This document shows positions 18,895 through 28,434 of a stretch of 64,000 nucleotides of DNA, in pieces. The stretch covers positions 124,001-188,000 of the forward strand of contig QWPW01000001.1 in NCBI GenBank assembly GCA_003671025.1. Reading direction: 5' to 3'. The stretch is from Planctomycetota bacterium. Its GTDB lineage: Bacteria; Planctomycetota; Phycisphaerae; Phycisphaerales; SM1A02. Within the stretch, counting starts at the first letter, position 1; each line of letters begins with the position of its first letter. The notes under the pieces are model-generated. The model was not told the origin of the DNA, did not search any database, and saw nothing but the letters and a program-made list of their open reading frames with translations. The position numbers were made by a program, and so were the translations under genes.

Positions 18895-19665
18895 TTGACA
18901 GATTCATCGACAATCACGCGATTCAATTGCACGCGGTGCGGCTACAGCCTCGCCCATCGTGTGATCGGTGAAAGGTGCTCGGAGTGCGGAACTCGCATTG
19001 ACTCGATCGGTCCAGCGTGGTGGAACCAGCGAGACCTCACGCGCATTTCGAGGATGGCTTTGCTCGCATCGATTCCGTGCTACGTGCTGCTGCTCGTTCC
19101 CGCGGTCTTCGTGAACGAGGCGCAGACGAGCCTTTCTCGCAGCGCCTTCCCGACAATCAACACCTTTCTCGTGCTCATGCCGATTCAAGTCATTGCGCAA
19201 GCGGTCGCCACATGGAGATTCGCGATCCCGGAGCTCGGTGATTCACGCATGCGACTCCTCCGCGTGCTTGCAGTCGTTCGTATATCGATATTCGTCGCCG
19301 CCGCGCTGACCGTCACCGTCACTTCACTCGCATACGACTGGAACCTATCGGGGCTGTGGGACGGACCAATCGGATCGCAATTCGGGTTCATGCTGCTGTG
19401 CGGGCTGTACTTTTTCCTTCCTCTTTGCGCAGTGGCGAGCGACATCATCCTCTCTCGCGTGCTTCTCGCGCTGCAACGAGAGTCGCAAGTGACGCTGAGT
19501 AGGTGGCAGACAATCAGTGGCAGCATCGCACGCATCCTGCTCTGGCTGGTGTTTCCGTTCATTCTGGCTCCCTTCGTCGGCTGGTTCTTTGCGCCCATCA
19601 TCTGGACCATCGCGATGGGCCGATGCTTCGGCGAAACCCGAGCGATGGCGCGCTGCGCGCAGTAG
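18895..19665 (+). CDS. Zinc-ribbon multi-pass membrane protein, unknown function
   Basis: An N-terminal zinc ribbon (CTRCGYSLAHRVIGERCSEC, two CxxC pairs) is followed by five or so hydrophobic segments, for example ALLASIPCYVLLLVPAVFV and ILLWLVFPFILAPFVGWFF. The ribbon form CxxCGYxL..G.xCPECG is common in planctomycete membrane proteins. No catalytic motif is seen. The start is uncertain. TTG at 18895 begins just before the ribbon; the frame is open upstream to 18748. A second ribbon-plus-membrane protein lies at 58839. Confidence 0.68.
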   Translation: MTDSSTITRFNCTRCGYSLAHRVIGERCSECGTRIDSIGPAWWNQRDLTRISRMALLASIPCYVLLLVPAVFVNEAQTSLSRSAFPTINTFLVLMPIQVIAQAVATWRFAIPELGDSRMRLLRVLAVVRISIFVAAALTVTVTSLAYDWNLSGLWDGPIGSQFGFMLLCGLYFFLPLCAVASDIILSRVLLALQRESQVTLSRWQTISGSIARILLWLVFPFILAPFVGWFFAPIIWTIAMGRCFGETRAMARCAQ

Positions 19666-19778
19666 GCGATGCGCGCGAGTTCCGCTTGGATGTGAGGGAC
19701 CACGGGCACCTTGGGACAAGCACGAAGCCACCATGAACGCGCCTGCCACGCGATGGATTCCTCCGCGTTTGACCAGCG

Positions 19779-20969
19779 CTACCCGCCGATCGCACTCGCG
19801 CTTGACGCACGCAACTTCGCAATCGCCTGCGTGACAATCTCGACGGCGCGCGCACACTGCGCAGTCGTTGTTTCGCGCGAGATGCTGAAGCGGATCGAAC
19901 CGTGCGCGAGTTCCGCTGGCACTCCCATCGCCAACAAAATCGGAGAGGGATCGAGCGAACCCGAAGCGCACGCCGCGCCCGCTGAGACAAACATGCCGCG
20001 CTCAGACAGCAACAGAAGAATCGCCTCGGCCTCAAGTTTGGCGAAGGCGAGGTTGGTGGTGTTCCACAAGCGCGCTCCCTCGGCTGAGTGCACGACGGCG
20101 CCAGTCGCACCAACGACGGCGCGTTCAAATTCATCGCGCATCACTGTGCCAAGCGCAAGTCCTTCGGTGGCTAACCATCGCGCCGCGAGATCTGCAGCCA
20201 CGCCAAACCCCACGATTCCCGCGACATTTTCTGTACCGCCGCGACGCTCGAGTTCTTGCGGGCCTCCGACGGACTGCGCGACGAGGCGTGTTCCGCGCCT
20301 CGCGTAGAGCGCGCCGACTCCCTTTGGTCCATGAAACTTATGCGGCGAGAAACTCGCGAGATCAAACTCAAGCGCTGCGAAATCGGTGGGCATTTTTCCT
20401 ACCCATTGCGTCGCATCCGAATGAAAGCGCACTCCATGCTCGCGACACAATCGTCCCGCGCGAGCAACATCGCTGAGCGCACCGGTTTCGTTGTTGGCCC
20501 ACATCAAACTCACCAACGCGATTTCATCGGCGCGTGCGTCGAGCAATTCAGACAGTGCGTCAAGATCAGGCGTTCCTGAATCATCACCTGCTCCCCGAAG
20601 CCATACAACTTCGTGACCGCTTCGCTCGAAGTGTTGCGCCACTTCGCGCACGGCTGAATGTTCGAATCGGGTGGTCACGAAGACGCGTCGCGTCGAGCTG
20701 TGATTTGCGAAGTGCTCCATCGATCCGCGAATCGCGACGGCAATGCTCTCCGACGCGCCTGACGTGAACACCAACTCACGCTCTTGGCAGCCGACCAGTC
20801 GCGCCACCGATTCACGTGCAAGTTCGATGACGCGTTTCGCTTCGCCGCCGACGCGATGAACACTCGAAGGGTTTCCCCACGTCTCGCGCAAGTTGCGCGC
20901 CATCTCTTCGACGACTTCATCGGCCGGGCGCGTCGATGCGTTGCTGTCGAAGTAAAGACGGTCGTTCAT
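19779..20969 (-). CDS. Cysteine desulfurase (NifS/IscS family)
   Basis: PLP enzyme that takes sulfur from cysteine for Fe-S clusters or tRNA thiolation. The 396-residue protein begins with the typical YFDSNASTRPADEVVEEM and GNPSSVH. It shows the cofactor-binding ANNETGALSDV, HSDATQ and the PLP lysine in SFSPHKFHGPKGVGALY, the RRGGTENVAGIVG segment and the catalytic cysteine loop SAGAACASGS. The mobile cysteine loop is of the class I NifS/IscS type. No iscU or other sulfur gene is next to it, so a specific iscS or nifS name is not assigned. Confidence 0.92.
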   Translation of the reverse strand: MNDRLYFDSNASTRPADEVVEEMARNLRETWGNPSSVHRVGGEAKRVIELARESVARLVGCQERELVFTSGASESIAVAIRGSMEHFANHSSTRRVFVTTRFEHSAVREVAQHFERSGHEVVWLRGAGDDSGTPDLDALSELLDARADEIALVSLMWANNETGALSDVARAGRLCREHGVRFHSDATQWVGKMPTDFAALEFDLASFSPHKFHGPKGVGALYARRGTRLVAQSVGGPQELERRGGTENVAGIVGFGVAADLAARWLATEGLALGTVMRDEFERAVVGATGAVVHSAEGARLWNTTNLAFAKLEAEAILLLLSERGMFVSAGAACASGSLDPSPILLAMGVPAELAHGSIRFSISRETTTAQCARAVEIVTQAIAKLRASSASAIGG

Positions 20970-21069
20970 GCGCTCATCCTATGGCGCTCACGAGTTCAGT
21001 CGACGGTTCGTTGACAGTCGGCATGATTCATACCGCACCGCACATGAGAGTAGGCAACACATCCGTACA

Positions 21070-22467
21070 TCAAGGAGCAGGGGTTGTCGCTGGTGGAGTC
21101 GTTGCTGGTGGAGTTGTCGCCGGTGGAGTCGTCGGCGGTGGAGTTGTCGGCGCCGGAGTGGTCGTGGACGCGGGAGCAGTGGCAGCGTTGCCGCCGCTCT
21201 CGCTCTCCTTCAAGTGTTCGGCTTGTCGTGCATCGAGCAAGGCTCGGTTGCGCGCGGCGTTCGCTTGCTGCTCGCGCATTTCGCGCTGTTGCCACGCAGG
21301 AAGTTGCGACATATCGAAGCCTGGATAAGGAGGCACCGTCGCATCTTGATCTTCCTGATTGCGCAGCTGCTCGTACTGATCGGAGTGATAGCGATCAAGC
21401 GATTCGTGTTGATAGGTGTACGCCTCGTAGGGCGCGAGTGGTGTCGCAGGCGCAGCGGGCGCCGTTGGCAGCGCGCGTTGAACTGGCTGCGCGCGTTCAA
21501 CAGGTTGCGCTGGTTGAGCACGCTGCACTGGAGCATTACGCGCGACGGGTTGCGCGCGCGGGATCGGCTGAGCGCGTTGAATTCGTTGGGCGGGTGGGTT
21601 CACCAAAAACGTGTTGCTCACTGCTTGCGGCGAACCAGTGAAAGTCGGTGCGTAAACGGGAAGTCGCGCATTTTGAACGCGGCCTGATCCCATCTGTCTG
21701 ACCGAGCGAACGAAGGTGATCGGTGGTCCTTGAAGCGTGCCACCGCGAGCCTTCACCGCCGCACCGAATGCAATCTTCGCATCAGCGGCGCCGAGGCATT
21801 GCGTCGCGTCGAAGAAGTTCGCGTTGCGCGCTTGTGGGTATCGCGCGCTGAGAACTCCATCGCTGTCGTGCGCAGACGGACTCCACGTGCCATGCACGTC
21901 ACGCGCCAACAAGTCTTGTTCCGCGGCGACGAAATTGCTCGTGACCATCAGTCGATTCGTTGCGACAAAGATCCACGCGAACGCGGGTTGTTCGCACGCC
22001 GAGGTCACGGTCGGGTTGCGCTTGGGGGGAGTGGCAAGTTGCGGTGCCCAACCGACGACGCCGTCGCGACCGCGCCACGACACGGGGGCGGGCGACCAGT
22101 CGTTGCCGGGAACCCACATCCAACCGCGGCTTTGATCGTAGAACCATGAGCCGTAGTGCTCGGTCGCCCAACCATGCGGATATCCCGAGCGCCAATACGG
22201 CGATCCATCTTGGGTGACGATCCATTCGCCGACGCTGAAGGGTTGCCACCACGGTTGGACATCGTGAGGCTGCCACACCCAACCGTAATCAGGGTTGGGA
22301 TACCACCGCCCGTACGCGAGGAGCGATTGCATGCACTGCTGCACCGTCATCGACCCGCGCCCTTGCGCGTCGATTTCTTGTTGCGCCGACGCGCGCGTCG
22401 CGGTCAATCCGAGGACACAACTAAGGAACAGCGCCAACGAAAGAAGCATCGAATGTGTTCGCGTCAT
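21070..22467 (-). CDS. Secreted Trp/Tyr-rich protein with Pro-rich repeats, unknown function
   Basis: A signal peptide (MLLSLALFLSCVLGLTATRASA) leads to a domain rich in aromatic residues with repeated W-x-W blocks: YGWVWQPHDVQPWWQPF, SPYWRSGYPHGWATEHYG and RGWMWVPGNDWSPAPVSWRG. Such blocks resemble DUF6600-type proteins; this is from memory and not certain. After about residue 270 come low-complexity repeats RAQP(I/V), then a Glu/Gln/Arg-rich segment that may be helical, and finally PATTP repeats to the C-terminus. The protein is likely exported and extended. No enzymatic motif was seen. Confidence 0.65.
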   Translation of the reverse strand: MTRTHSMLLSLALFLSCVLGLTATRASAQQEIDAQGRGSMTVQQCMQSLLAYGRWYPNPDYGWVWQPHDVQPWWQPFSVGEWIVTQDGSPYWRSGYPHGWATEHYGSWFYDQSRGWMWVPGNDWSPAPVSWRGRDGVVGWAPQLATPPKRNPTVTSACEQPAFAWIFVATNRLMVTSNFVAAEQDLLARDVHGTWSPSAHDSDGVLSARYPQARNANFFDATQCLGAADAKIAFGAAVKARGGTLQGPPITFVRSVRQMGSGRVQNARLPVYAPTFTGSPQAVSNTFLVNPPAQRIQRAQPIPRAQPVARNAPVQRAQPAQPVERAQPVQRALPTAPAAPATPLAPYEAYTYQHESLDRYHSDQYEQLRNQEDQDATVPPYPGFDMSQLPAWQQREMREQQANAARNRALLDARQAEHLKESESGGNAATAPASTTTPAPTTPPPTTPPATTPPATTPPATTPAP

Positions 22468-22486
22468 AGTTGTTCATCCTAGCAAC

Positions 22487-22519
22487 GACGCAGCGCCGCA
22501 ATCAATGCGGCGCTGCGTC
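22487..22519 (-). terminator. Hairpin after pgi
   Basis: Perfect 14-bp arms GACGCAGCGCCGCA (22487-22500) and complement (22506-22519) with a 5-base loop lie 46 bp after the pgi stop on the minus strand. The following T-tract is poor (CGTTGCT). Confidence 0.55.
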
Positions 22520-22565
22520 AGATTCGATTCGCACGGCGGGTCAGTGCTCTACCGCTCATCTCACA

Positions 22566-24347
22566 TCATTTACGTCCACGCCACGCGCGGTACTTCGCGA
22601 TGAGCGCCGTGGTGGAACTGTCATGCGTCGACTTCGTCTTCGGTCCTGCGAGTTCAGGAATGATGCGTTTTGCAAGCACTTTTCCCAACTCCACGCCCCA
22701 TTGATCAAAGGAGTTCACGCGCCAGATCGAGCCTTGCACGAAGACCTTGTGCTCATACAACGCGATGATGCGACCGAGCATGCGCGGCGACAACTGCTCG
22801 CACAGCAGCGTGTTCGAGGGGCGGTTGCCGGGGAAGGTGCGGTGGGGAACCAGCCATGGCGCCGTTCCTTCGGCGCGCACTTCGGCGGGAGTTTTGCCAA
22901 AGGCAAGCGCCTCGCCTTGTGCAAAGAGGTTCGCGAGCAAGATGTCGTGGTGCTCGCCGATGTCATGGAGCGGCTTGGCAAACGCGATGAAGTCGCAGGG
23001 CACGGGTGAGGTGCCTTGATGAATCATCTGATAGAACGCGTGTTGACCATTGGTGCCAGGCTCGCCCCAGATGATCGGGCTGGTCTCCCAACGGACTGGC
23101 GTGCCGTCAAGTTGCACCTGCTTGCCGTTTGATTCCATCTCGAGCTGCTGGAAATACGCACTAAGACGACTGAGATACTGGCAGTAGGGCAGGACGGCCA
23201 CGGTCTGGCAGCCGAGGAAGTCGCGGTTCCAAATGCCAATAAGCGCCAAGATGTATGCAAGATTCTTCCGTGGCGGCGCCGTGGCGAAGTGCTCATCCAT
23301 GTCGTGCATGCCCGCGAGCAGTTCGCGGAAGTTGTCGCTGCCCACGGCGATCATCGTCGACAGTCCGATGGCCGAATCCATCGAGTAGCGCCCGCCCACC
23401 CAATCCCAGAAGCCGAACATGTTGGCGGTGTCGATGCCAAACTTGGCGACTTCCACGCCGTTGGTGGAGACGGCGACAAAGTGCTTGGCCACCGCCAGTG
23501 GGTTCTTGAGTTTCGCGAGGCTCCATGCGCGCGCGGTTTGCGCGTTGGTCATCGTCTCCATGGTGGTGAAGGTCTTTGAACTCACGATGAACAGCGTTTC
23601 TTCGGGATTGAGATCGCGCGTCTTCTCGTAAAAATCTTCGCCGTCGATGTTGGAGACGTAGCGGCACTCGATTGAGCGCAAGGTGAAACTCCGCAGCGCG
23701 GCGTAGGCCATCACTGGACCGAGATCGCTGCCGCCAATGCCGATGTTGACCACGGTGCGAATGCGCTTGCCGGTGTAACCAACCCACGCGCCACTGCGCA
23801 CCGACTCGGCGAACTTTGCCATCGCGTCGAGTACCGCGTGAACTTGCGGGACAACATTTTCACCATCGACTTTGATGACAGCCTTGCGCGGCGCGCGCAG
23901 CGCAGTGTGTAGAACGGCGCGGTTCTCCGTGATATTGATGAGTTCACCAGCAAACATCTCTTTGGCATGACGAGCAACTGAGCACTCCGTGGCCAACGCA
24001 AAGAGCGCATCAAGAGTCGCGCTGTCGACCAGATTCTTCGAGTAGTCGAGATGCATGTCGAGCGCTTGCATTGACAACTTGCTCGCGCGCGATTTGTCCT
24101 TGGCGAACATCGCACGCAGGTTCGCACTCTTGGCGCGCTTGGCCAACGCCGTGAGTTTCTTCCACGCCTTGGTCTTGTCAGGCGCGACATGCCACGAGGG
24201 AACAACGGGAGCAACGCTCGGTTTCGTCTTCGGTGCCGCCGATGTGGCGGCGCGCTTGCTCGTCGATGGAGCGACGGTCTTCGTCGCCCGAGCGTTTTTC
24301 GTGACAGACTTAACCGAGGCGTTTCGTGCAGTTTTTGGAGCAGCCAT
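22566..24347 (-). CDS. pgi: Glucose-6-phosphate isomerase
   Basis: Interconverts glucose-6-phosphate and fructose-6-phosphate. The family signatures [49 protein letters not shown], the catalytic [18 protein letters not shown] and [12 protein letters not shown] are intact. The first 50 or so residues ([20 protein letters not shown]...) are a Lys/Ala/Ser/Thr-rich basic tail that most Pgi proteins lack, making 593 residues. The start has AGGA eight bases upstream. tal diverges from it, so two sugar-phosphate genes are paired. Confidence 0.96.
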   Translation of the reverse strand: MAAPKTARNASVKSVTKNARATKTVAPSTSKRAATSAAPKTKPSVAPVVPSWHVAPDKTKAWKKLTALAKRAKSANLRAMFAKDKSRASKLSMQALDMHLDYSKNLVDSATLDALFALATECSVARHAKEMFAGELINITENRAVLHTALRAPRKAVIKVDGENVVPQVHAVLDAMAKFAESVRSGAWVGYTGKRIRTVVNIGIGGSDLGPVMAYAALRSFTLRSIECRYVSNIDGEDFYEKTRDLNPEETLFIVSSKTFTTMETMTNAQTARAWSLAKLKNPLAVAKHFVAVSTNGVEVAKFGIDTANMFGFWDWVGGRYSMDSAIGLSTMIAVGSDNFRELLAGMHDMDEHFATAPPRKNLAYILALIGIWNRDFLGCQTVAVLPYCQYLSRLSAYFQQLEMESNGKQVQLDGTPVRWETSPIIWGEPGTNGQHAFYQMIHQGTSPVPCDFIAFAKPLHDIGEHHDILLANLFAQGEALAFGKTPAEVRAEGTAPWLVPHRTFPGNRPSNTLLCEQLSPRMLGRIIALYEHKVFVQGSIWRVNSFDQWGVELGKVLAKRIIPELAGPKTKSTHDSSTTALIAKYRAWRGRK

Positions 24348-24610
24348 GATTCGTTCCTAAAAGAAGTCCTGCGAGAGTCGGGGCAAGTCCTGATGCTAAC
24401 CACCAACGCGCGAACGCATGCGCGGAGGGTGCATTCCTCACTAAGACGTGTTGCTTGTGACGCTCAGCGAACTCGCCGATGGCGCGAGTGCATCGATTCA
24501 TTCGCTCATCTCAAAACCGAGCGATCGTTCGATCATGGTGCGCGTCCTCACACCGCAACGCTGTGCTAGTCTGTTCGTTCAACGACTAAACCCGAAACTG
24601 GAGCCTCCGC

Positions 24611-25708
24611 GTGACCACTGCCACACTTCCCACCGCTCGTCTTGCCGCCCTAGGTCAATCGATTTGGGTTGACAACATCACGCGCACGATGCTCGAGTCG
24701 GGAACGCTCGCGAAGTACATCGCGCAGTTGAGCGTGACGGGATTGACTTCAAATCCCACGATTTTCGAGAAGGCCATCGGCTCGGGCGATGCGTACGACG
24801 CGCAGATTCGCGCGCTCGCTCCCAAAGGTCTCTCGGTCGAACAAGTGTTTTTCGAGTGCGCCATCGACGACCTTCGTCGCGCCGCGGATCACTTCGGCGC
24901 CATTCACTCTGCTTCAGGACGCATCGACGGATTTGTTTCGCTCGAGGTGTCACCGCTTCTGGCCAACGACACCAAGGGCACGGTTGAACAAGCGATTGAT
25001 CTTCATGCGCGCGCCAACCGCCGCAATCTCTTCATCAAAGTCCCCGGCACCCCTGAAGGTTGTCCGGCGATTGAAGAACTCATCTTCCGCGGCATTCCTA
25101 TCAACGTGACCCTGCTCTTCTCGCGCGAGCATTACCTCGCCGCGGTCAACGCTTACACGCGCGGCATTGAGCGTCGCGTCGCCGCGGGTCTTGATCCATT
25201 CGTGAACTCCGTCGCGAGCGTCTTCCTCTCGCGCTGGGATCGATCATGCGCCAAGGTGCTTCCGGCGAATCTGCAAAACACCGTGGGAATCGCCATGGCG
25301 GGACGAATTCTGAAGTCCGCGCTCGACTTCCATGCTGATGCGCGTTGGCAAGCACTTGCCGCAAAGGGCGCGACGCAACAACGTGTGTTGTGGGCGAGCA
25401 CGGGCACCAAAGATCCTGCGCTGCCGAAGTGCCTCTACGTCGATGCTCTCGGCGCACCGAACACTGTGGACACCATGCCCGAAGAGACGCTGCTGGCGAT
25501 GGCACAAGTGGGCAATCCGCAACGCGCGATGCCTACCGATGGTGTTGCGGCAGAAGCGGCGCTCGCGGCGGCAACCCAAGCGGGAGCTGACCTCGTGAAG
25601 ATCGCCGACGAATTGCAGATCGACGGCCGTGACAGTTTCGACAAGAGCTGGCACGAACTAATTGCCAAGATCGGCGCCAAAGTGCAGTCGATTCGCGCCG
25701 CCTCGTGA
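24611..25708 (+). CDS. tal: Transaldolase
   Basis: Pentose phosphate enzyme that moves a dihydroxyacetone unit between sugar phosphates. The 365-residue product starts with GTG, preceded by GGAG at good spacing. The motifs SIWVDNITR, VTGLTSNPTIFEKAI (the transaldolase signature), SLEVSPLLANDTKGTVEQA and the Schiff-base lysine in NLFIKVPGTPEG are present, as is PINVTLLFS. The C-terminal half matches the longer Tal type found in actinobacteria and cyanobacteria. Divergent from pgi across 263 bp. Confidence 0.95.
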   Translation: MTTATLPTARLAALGQSIWVDNITRTMLESGTLAKYIAQLSVTGLTSNPTIFEKAIGSGDAYDAQIRALAPKGLSVEQVFFECAIDDLRRAADHFGAIHSASGRIDGFVSLEVSPLLANDTKGTVEQAIDLHARANRRNLFIKVPGTPEGCPAIEELIFRGIPINVTLLFSREHYLAAVNAYTRGIERRVAAGLDPFVNSVASVFLSRWDRSCAKVLPANLQNTVGIAMAGRILKSALDFHADARWQALAAKGATQQRVLWASTGTKDPALPKCLYVDALGAPNTVDTMPEETLLAMAQVGNPQRAMPTDGVAAEAALAAATQAGADLVKIADELQIDGRDSFDKSWHELIAKIGAKVQSIRAAS

Positions 25709-25817
25709 GTCTGGCTTGTGAATGTGATTCACGCCCTGCGGCGCACGTGAGTCGAATCGAAGCGACGTGCTGGTTACTCGAACCATCGACGGCGAGTCCA
25801 CGCCCATTTAGGAAGTC

Positions 25818-27101
25818 ATGTCCACAATGAACGCATTTCTCGACGAACTCGCGTGGCGCGGTCTACTGCATCAGACGACCTCAACCGAACTTGCCGCGCA
25901 TCTTGGCTCGGGGATGCGCACGGGCTACGCGGGATTTGATCCCACCGCGGATTCGCTCACCATCGGCAATTTCATGGGCATAAAGCTGCTCGCGCACTTA
26001 CAGCGTGCGGGACATCGGCCCATCGTGGTGTGTGGCGGGGGAACGGGTTTGATTGGCGATCCCAGCGGCAAGAGCGCCGAGCGACAGCTGCTCACGCGCG
26101 AACTCGTCGAGCACAATCTCTCGCGGCAAAAAGCAATCTTCGAACGCTTTCTTGACTTCAGCGGACCCCGCGCGGCGCTCATGCGCAACAACGCAGATTG
26201 GCTGGGCGCGATGTCGTTCTTGGAAATGCTGCGCGACATTGGCAAGCATTTTTCCGTCAACCAGATGATCGCGCGCGACTCGGTGGCGTCGCGTCTTGAA
26301 GGCCGCGAGCAGGGGATCAGTTACACCGAATTCAGTTACATGATTCTGCAGGCGTACGACTTTCTGCATCTCTATCGCACGGACAAGTGCTCGATTCAAC
26401 TCGGAGGCAGTGATCAGTTCGGCAACATTGTTTCCGGCATCGATCTGGTTCGTCGCGTCGAACACGGCGACAGCTTCGGTGTGACCTGTCCCTTGGTCAC
26501 CACCAGTGATGGTCAGAAAATTGGCAAGACTGAGAAGGGCGCGATTTGGTTGACTGCGGAACGCACCAGTCCCTATCGCTTCTTTCAGTACTGGCTCAAC
26601 ACCGCGGATTCCGACGCGGTGAAGTTCTTGCATTGGTTCACCTTCCTCGACGCCGACGCGATTGGTGCGTTGGCGCATTCGATGGCGCAGGACCCAGGCA
26701 AACGCGAAGCGCAGAAGACACTCGCGGCGCAGATGACCGCGATGACCCACGGCGACAGCGAACTCTCGCGCGCGAAAGCGACCAGTGAAGCGTTGTTCAC
26801 CGGTGATGTGAAATCGCTCGACGCCGCGCAAGTGGGCGAAATTGCCTGCGATTTGCCTTCGAGCGGCGTTTCCTCGAGCGCGCTTTCGGCGGGAGTGGCC
26901 ATCATCGATTTCATCACCGGCACCACCATCGCGGCGAGCAAGCGCGAAGCACGCGAGTTTCTGCAGAACGGCGCAGTCAGTCTCAACGGAGAAAAAGTTG
27001 CCGTCGACGCAATCGTGCGCAGCGAACACGCACTTCCCGGCGGCGTGATCTTGCTTCGTCGCGGCAAGAAGGCGTATCACGCCGTGCGCGTTGAGCAGTG
27101 A
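25818..27101 (+). CDS. tyrS: Tyrosyl-tRNA synthetase
   Basis: Charges tRNA-Tyr. Order of parts: catalytic Rossmann domain with YAGFDPTADSLTIGNFMG, GGGTGLIGDPSGKSAER, the tyrosine-binding YTEFSYMILQAYDFLHLY and QLGGSDQFGNI, then KIGKTEKGA in the KMSKS position, an anticodon-binding helical domain and a C-terminal S4-like domain (REAREFLQNGAVSLNGEKV). The HIGH box reads TIGN, a form typical of tryptophanyl enzymes, but the GSDQFGN block and S4 tail make the tyrosyl assignment firm. AGGAAG lies just upstream; ATG at 25827 is an alternative start. Confidence 0.95.
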   Translation: MSTMNAFLDELAWRGLLHQTTSTELAAHLGSGMRTGYAGFDPTADSLTIGNFMGIKLLAHLQRAGHRPIVVCGGGTGLIGDPSGKSAERQLLTRELVEHNLSRQKAIFERFLDFSGPRAALMRNNADWLGAMSFLEMLRDIGKHFSVNQMIARDSVASRLEGREQGISYTEFSYMILQAYDFLHLYRTDKCSIQLGGSDQFGNIVSGIDLVRRVEHGDSFGVTCPLVTTSDGQKIGKTEKGAIWLTAERTSPYRFFQYWLNTADSDAVKFLHWFTFLDADAIGALAHSMAQDPGKREAQKTLAAQMTAMTHGDSELSRAKATSEALFTGDVKSLDAAQVGEIACDLPSSGVSSSALSAGVAIIDFITGTTIAASKREAREFLQNGAVSLNGEKVAVDAIVRSEHALPGGVILLRRGKKAYHAVRVEQ

Positions 27102-27117
27102 GTGGTCGCCGCGCGCA

Positions 27118-27543
27118 TCAGCGCGGCAGCGTCGTTGCATCTTTTGGCGCAATGGTGATGCGCACCACCGCCGGTGTCACTGTCGCAATGTCGACTCCCA
27201 GCGGCGCGACTAGGGGTGAGATGCTCAGCACATCTTTGAGCAAGACATCATGCTCGCCCGATTGCGCGGGAATTCCATCGGCGCCAGAAAGTAGGCGAAT
27301 CGTGCGGCCGGAAAGCGATTCCGACGCGCGAATCACGGCTTGACGTGAGCCAGTGATCTCCGCGGAAACATGAAGCGGCCCAGGCGCAGACAGTGTGAGA
27401 CGCAACGGATCGCCCGAATCGAACTCCACTTCAAAGGCGATGACGCGCGTCTGCAATGTTTGCGCTGCGGCGTAGAGCCAGACCGCAACACTGATGGCGG
27501 TGACGCCCGCGAGGTCGATGACGCGTTGACGCCACAAGCTCAT
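27118..27543 (-). CDS. cdaR: YbbR/CdaR-like membrane protein
   Basis: A 141-residue protein with one N-terminal membrane helix (LAGVTAISVAVWLYAAAQTL) and a single YbbR-like beta domain outside (VEFDSGDPLRLTLSAPGPLH ... VVRITIAP). CdaR proteins regulate the diadenylate cyclase CdaA, and the gene overlaps the cdaA stop by ATGA, which supports the pairing. It is much shorter than the multi-repeat CdaR of Firmicutes. The frame is open far upstream, but that part is only the shadow of cdaA. Confidence 0.72.
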   Translation of the reverse strand: MSLWRQRVIDLAGVTAISVAVWLYAAAQTLQTRVIAFEVEFDSGDPLRLTLSAPGPLHVSAEITGSRQAVIRASESLSGRTIRLLSGADGIPAQSGEHDVLLKDVLSISPLVAPLGVDIATVTPAVVRITIAPKDATTLPR

Positions 27544-28391
27544 GACTCGCCTCCTGATGGTGACGCCGAGCGAGTTGACACCAACTTGGGTGACGCAGCG
27601 TTCACGCCGCGCGTCGAGGAGAGTCGTCGCGCCAATTCGTCGGCGAGGTCCGCGCAAGAAATCTGCAGCGAGAGTTCGCCGAGTTGCGCGATGCGAATCT
27701 GTCCTGTCTCTTCGCTGATCACCACGACAACGCAATCGGATTCTTCGGTCACGCCAATCGCGGCGAGATGACGTGATCCCAAGTGGGCATGCACATCGGT
27801 GCTCTGCGCCAACGGCAGCTGCACGCCCGCGCCCCAAACGCGTCCGCCGCGAATCACCAGCGCGAGATCATGCAGCGGACTATTGGGCCAAAAAACGCTT
27901 TGAATCAGCGTCGCGCTGGGCTTAGCATCGAGTTCGATTCCGCCCATGAGCAGATCGCCGATGCCCACTTCGCGCTCGAACACGATGAGCGCGCCAAAAC
28001 GATTCTTGGAGAGAAACTCCGCGGCCTCGGCGATTTCCGCGGTGAGTCCACCGAGTTCGCTCTTCGCTTTACCGAACAAATGCGCGCGCCCGAGACGACT
28101 CATCGCGGCGCGAATCTCCGGTTGAAAAACCACGATCAACAGAATCGCCAACAAACTGAAGGCGCGATCAAACAAAAAGCGCAAGCGCTGAAAGCTGTCC
28201 GTCGCGTCACCGAGCATGCGCACCAAGAGCGCCAAGCCGATGGTGAGGAGCACGAATCCTTTGATGACGCCTGCGCCTCGTGTTCCGCGGAGGAAACGAA
28301 ACACCGCGTAGACCACGAGCCAAATCACCACGAGCTCGAGGAACACCTCGAGTGCGTCGCGAAGCCGAGATCCCTCGAGAGCCGCTGTCAT
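27540..28391 (-). CDS. cdaA: Diadenylate cyclase CdaA-like protein with altered catalytic motifs
   Basis: Three N-terminal hydrophobic segments (ELVVIWLVVYAVFRFL, FVLLTIGLALLVRML, LLAILLIVVFQPEIR) lead into a DAC domain that normally makes cyclic di-AMP from two ATP. The fold is clear: FGALIVFEREVGIGD, SPLHDLALVI, GAGVQLPLA, LGSRHLAAIGVTEESDCVVV, SEETGQIRIA. The canonical DGA motif is DLA here and RHR is RHL. The catalytic aspartate is kept. Activity is therefore plausible but uncertain. ATG at 28391 was chosen; 28427 is possible but leaves only 7 bp to the divergent neighbour. Confidence 0.85.
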   Translation of the reverse strand: MTAALEGSRLRDALEVFLELVVIWLVVYAVFRFLRGTRGAGVIKGFVLLTIGLALLVRMLGDATDSFQRLRFLFDRAFSLLAILLIVVFQPEIRAAMSRLGRAHLFGKAKSELGGLTAEIAEAAEFLSKNRFGALIVFEREVGIGDLLMGGIELDAKPSATLIQSVFWPNSPLHDLALVIRGGRVWGAGVQLPLAQSTDVHAHLGSRHLAAIGVTEESDCVVVVISEETGQIRIAQLGELSLQISCADLADELARRLSSTRGVNAASPKLVSTRSASPSGGES

Positions 28392-28434
28392 CACAGGGCG
28401 ATCATACGACGCACGCCGTATCATCATCGGTCAC

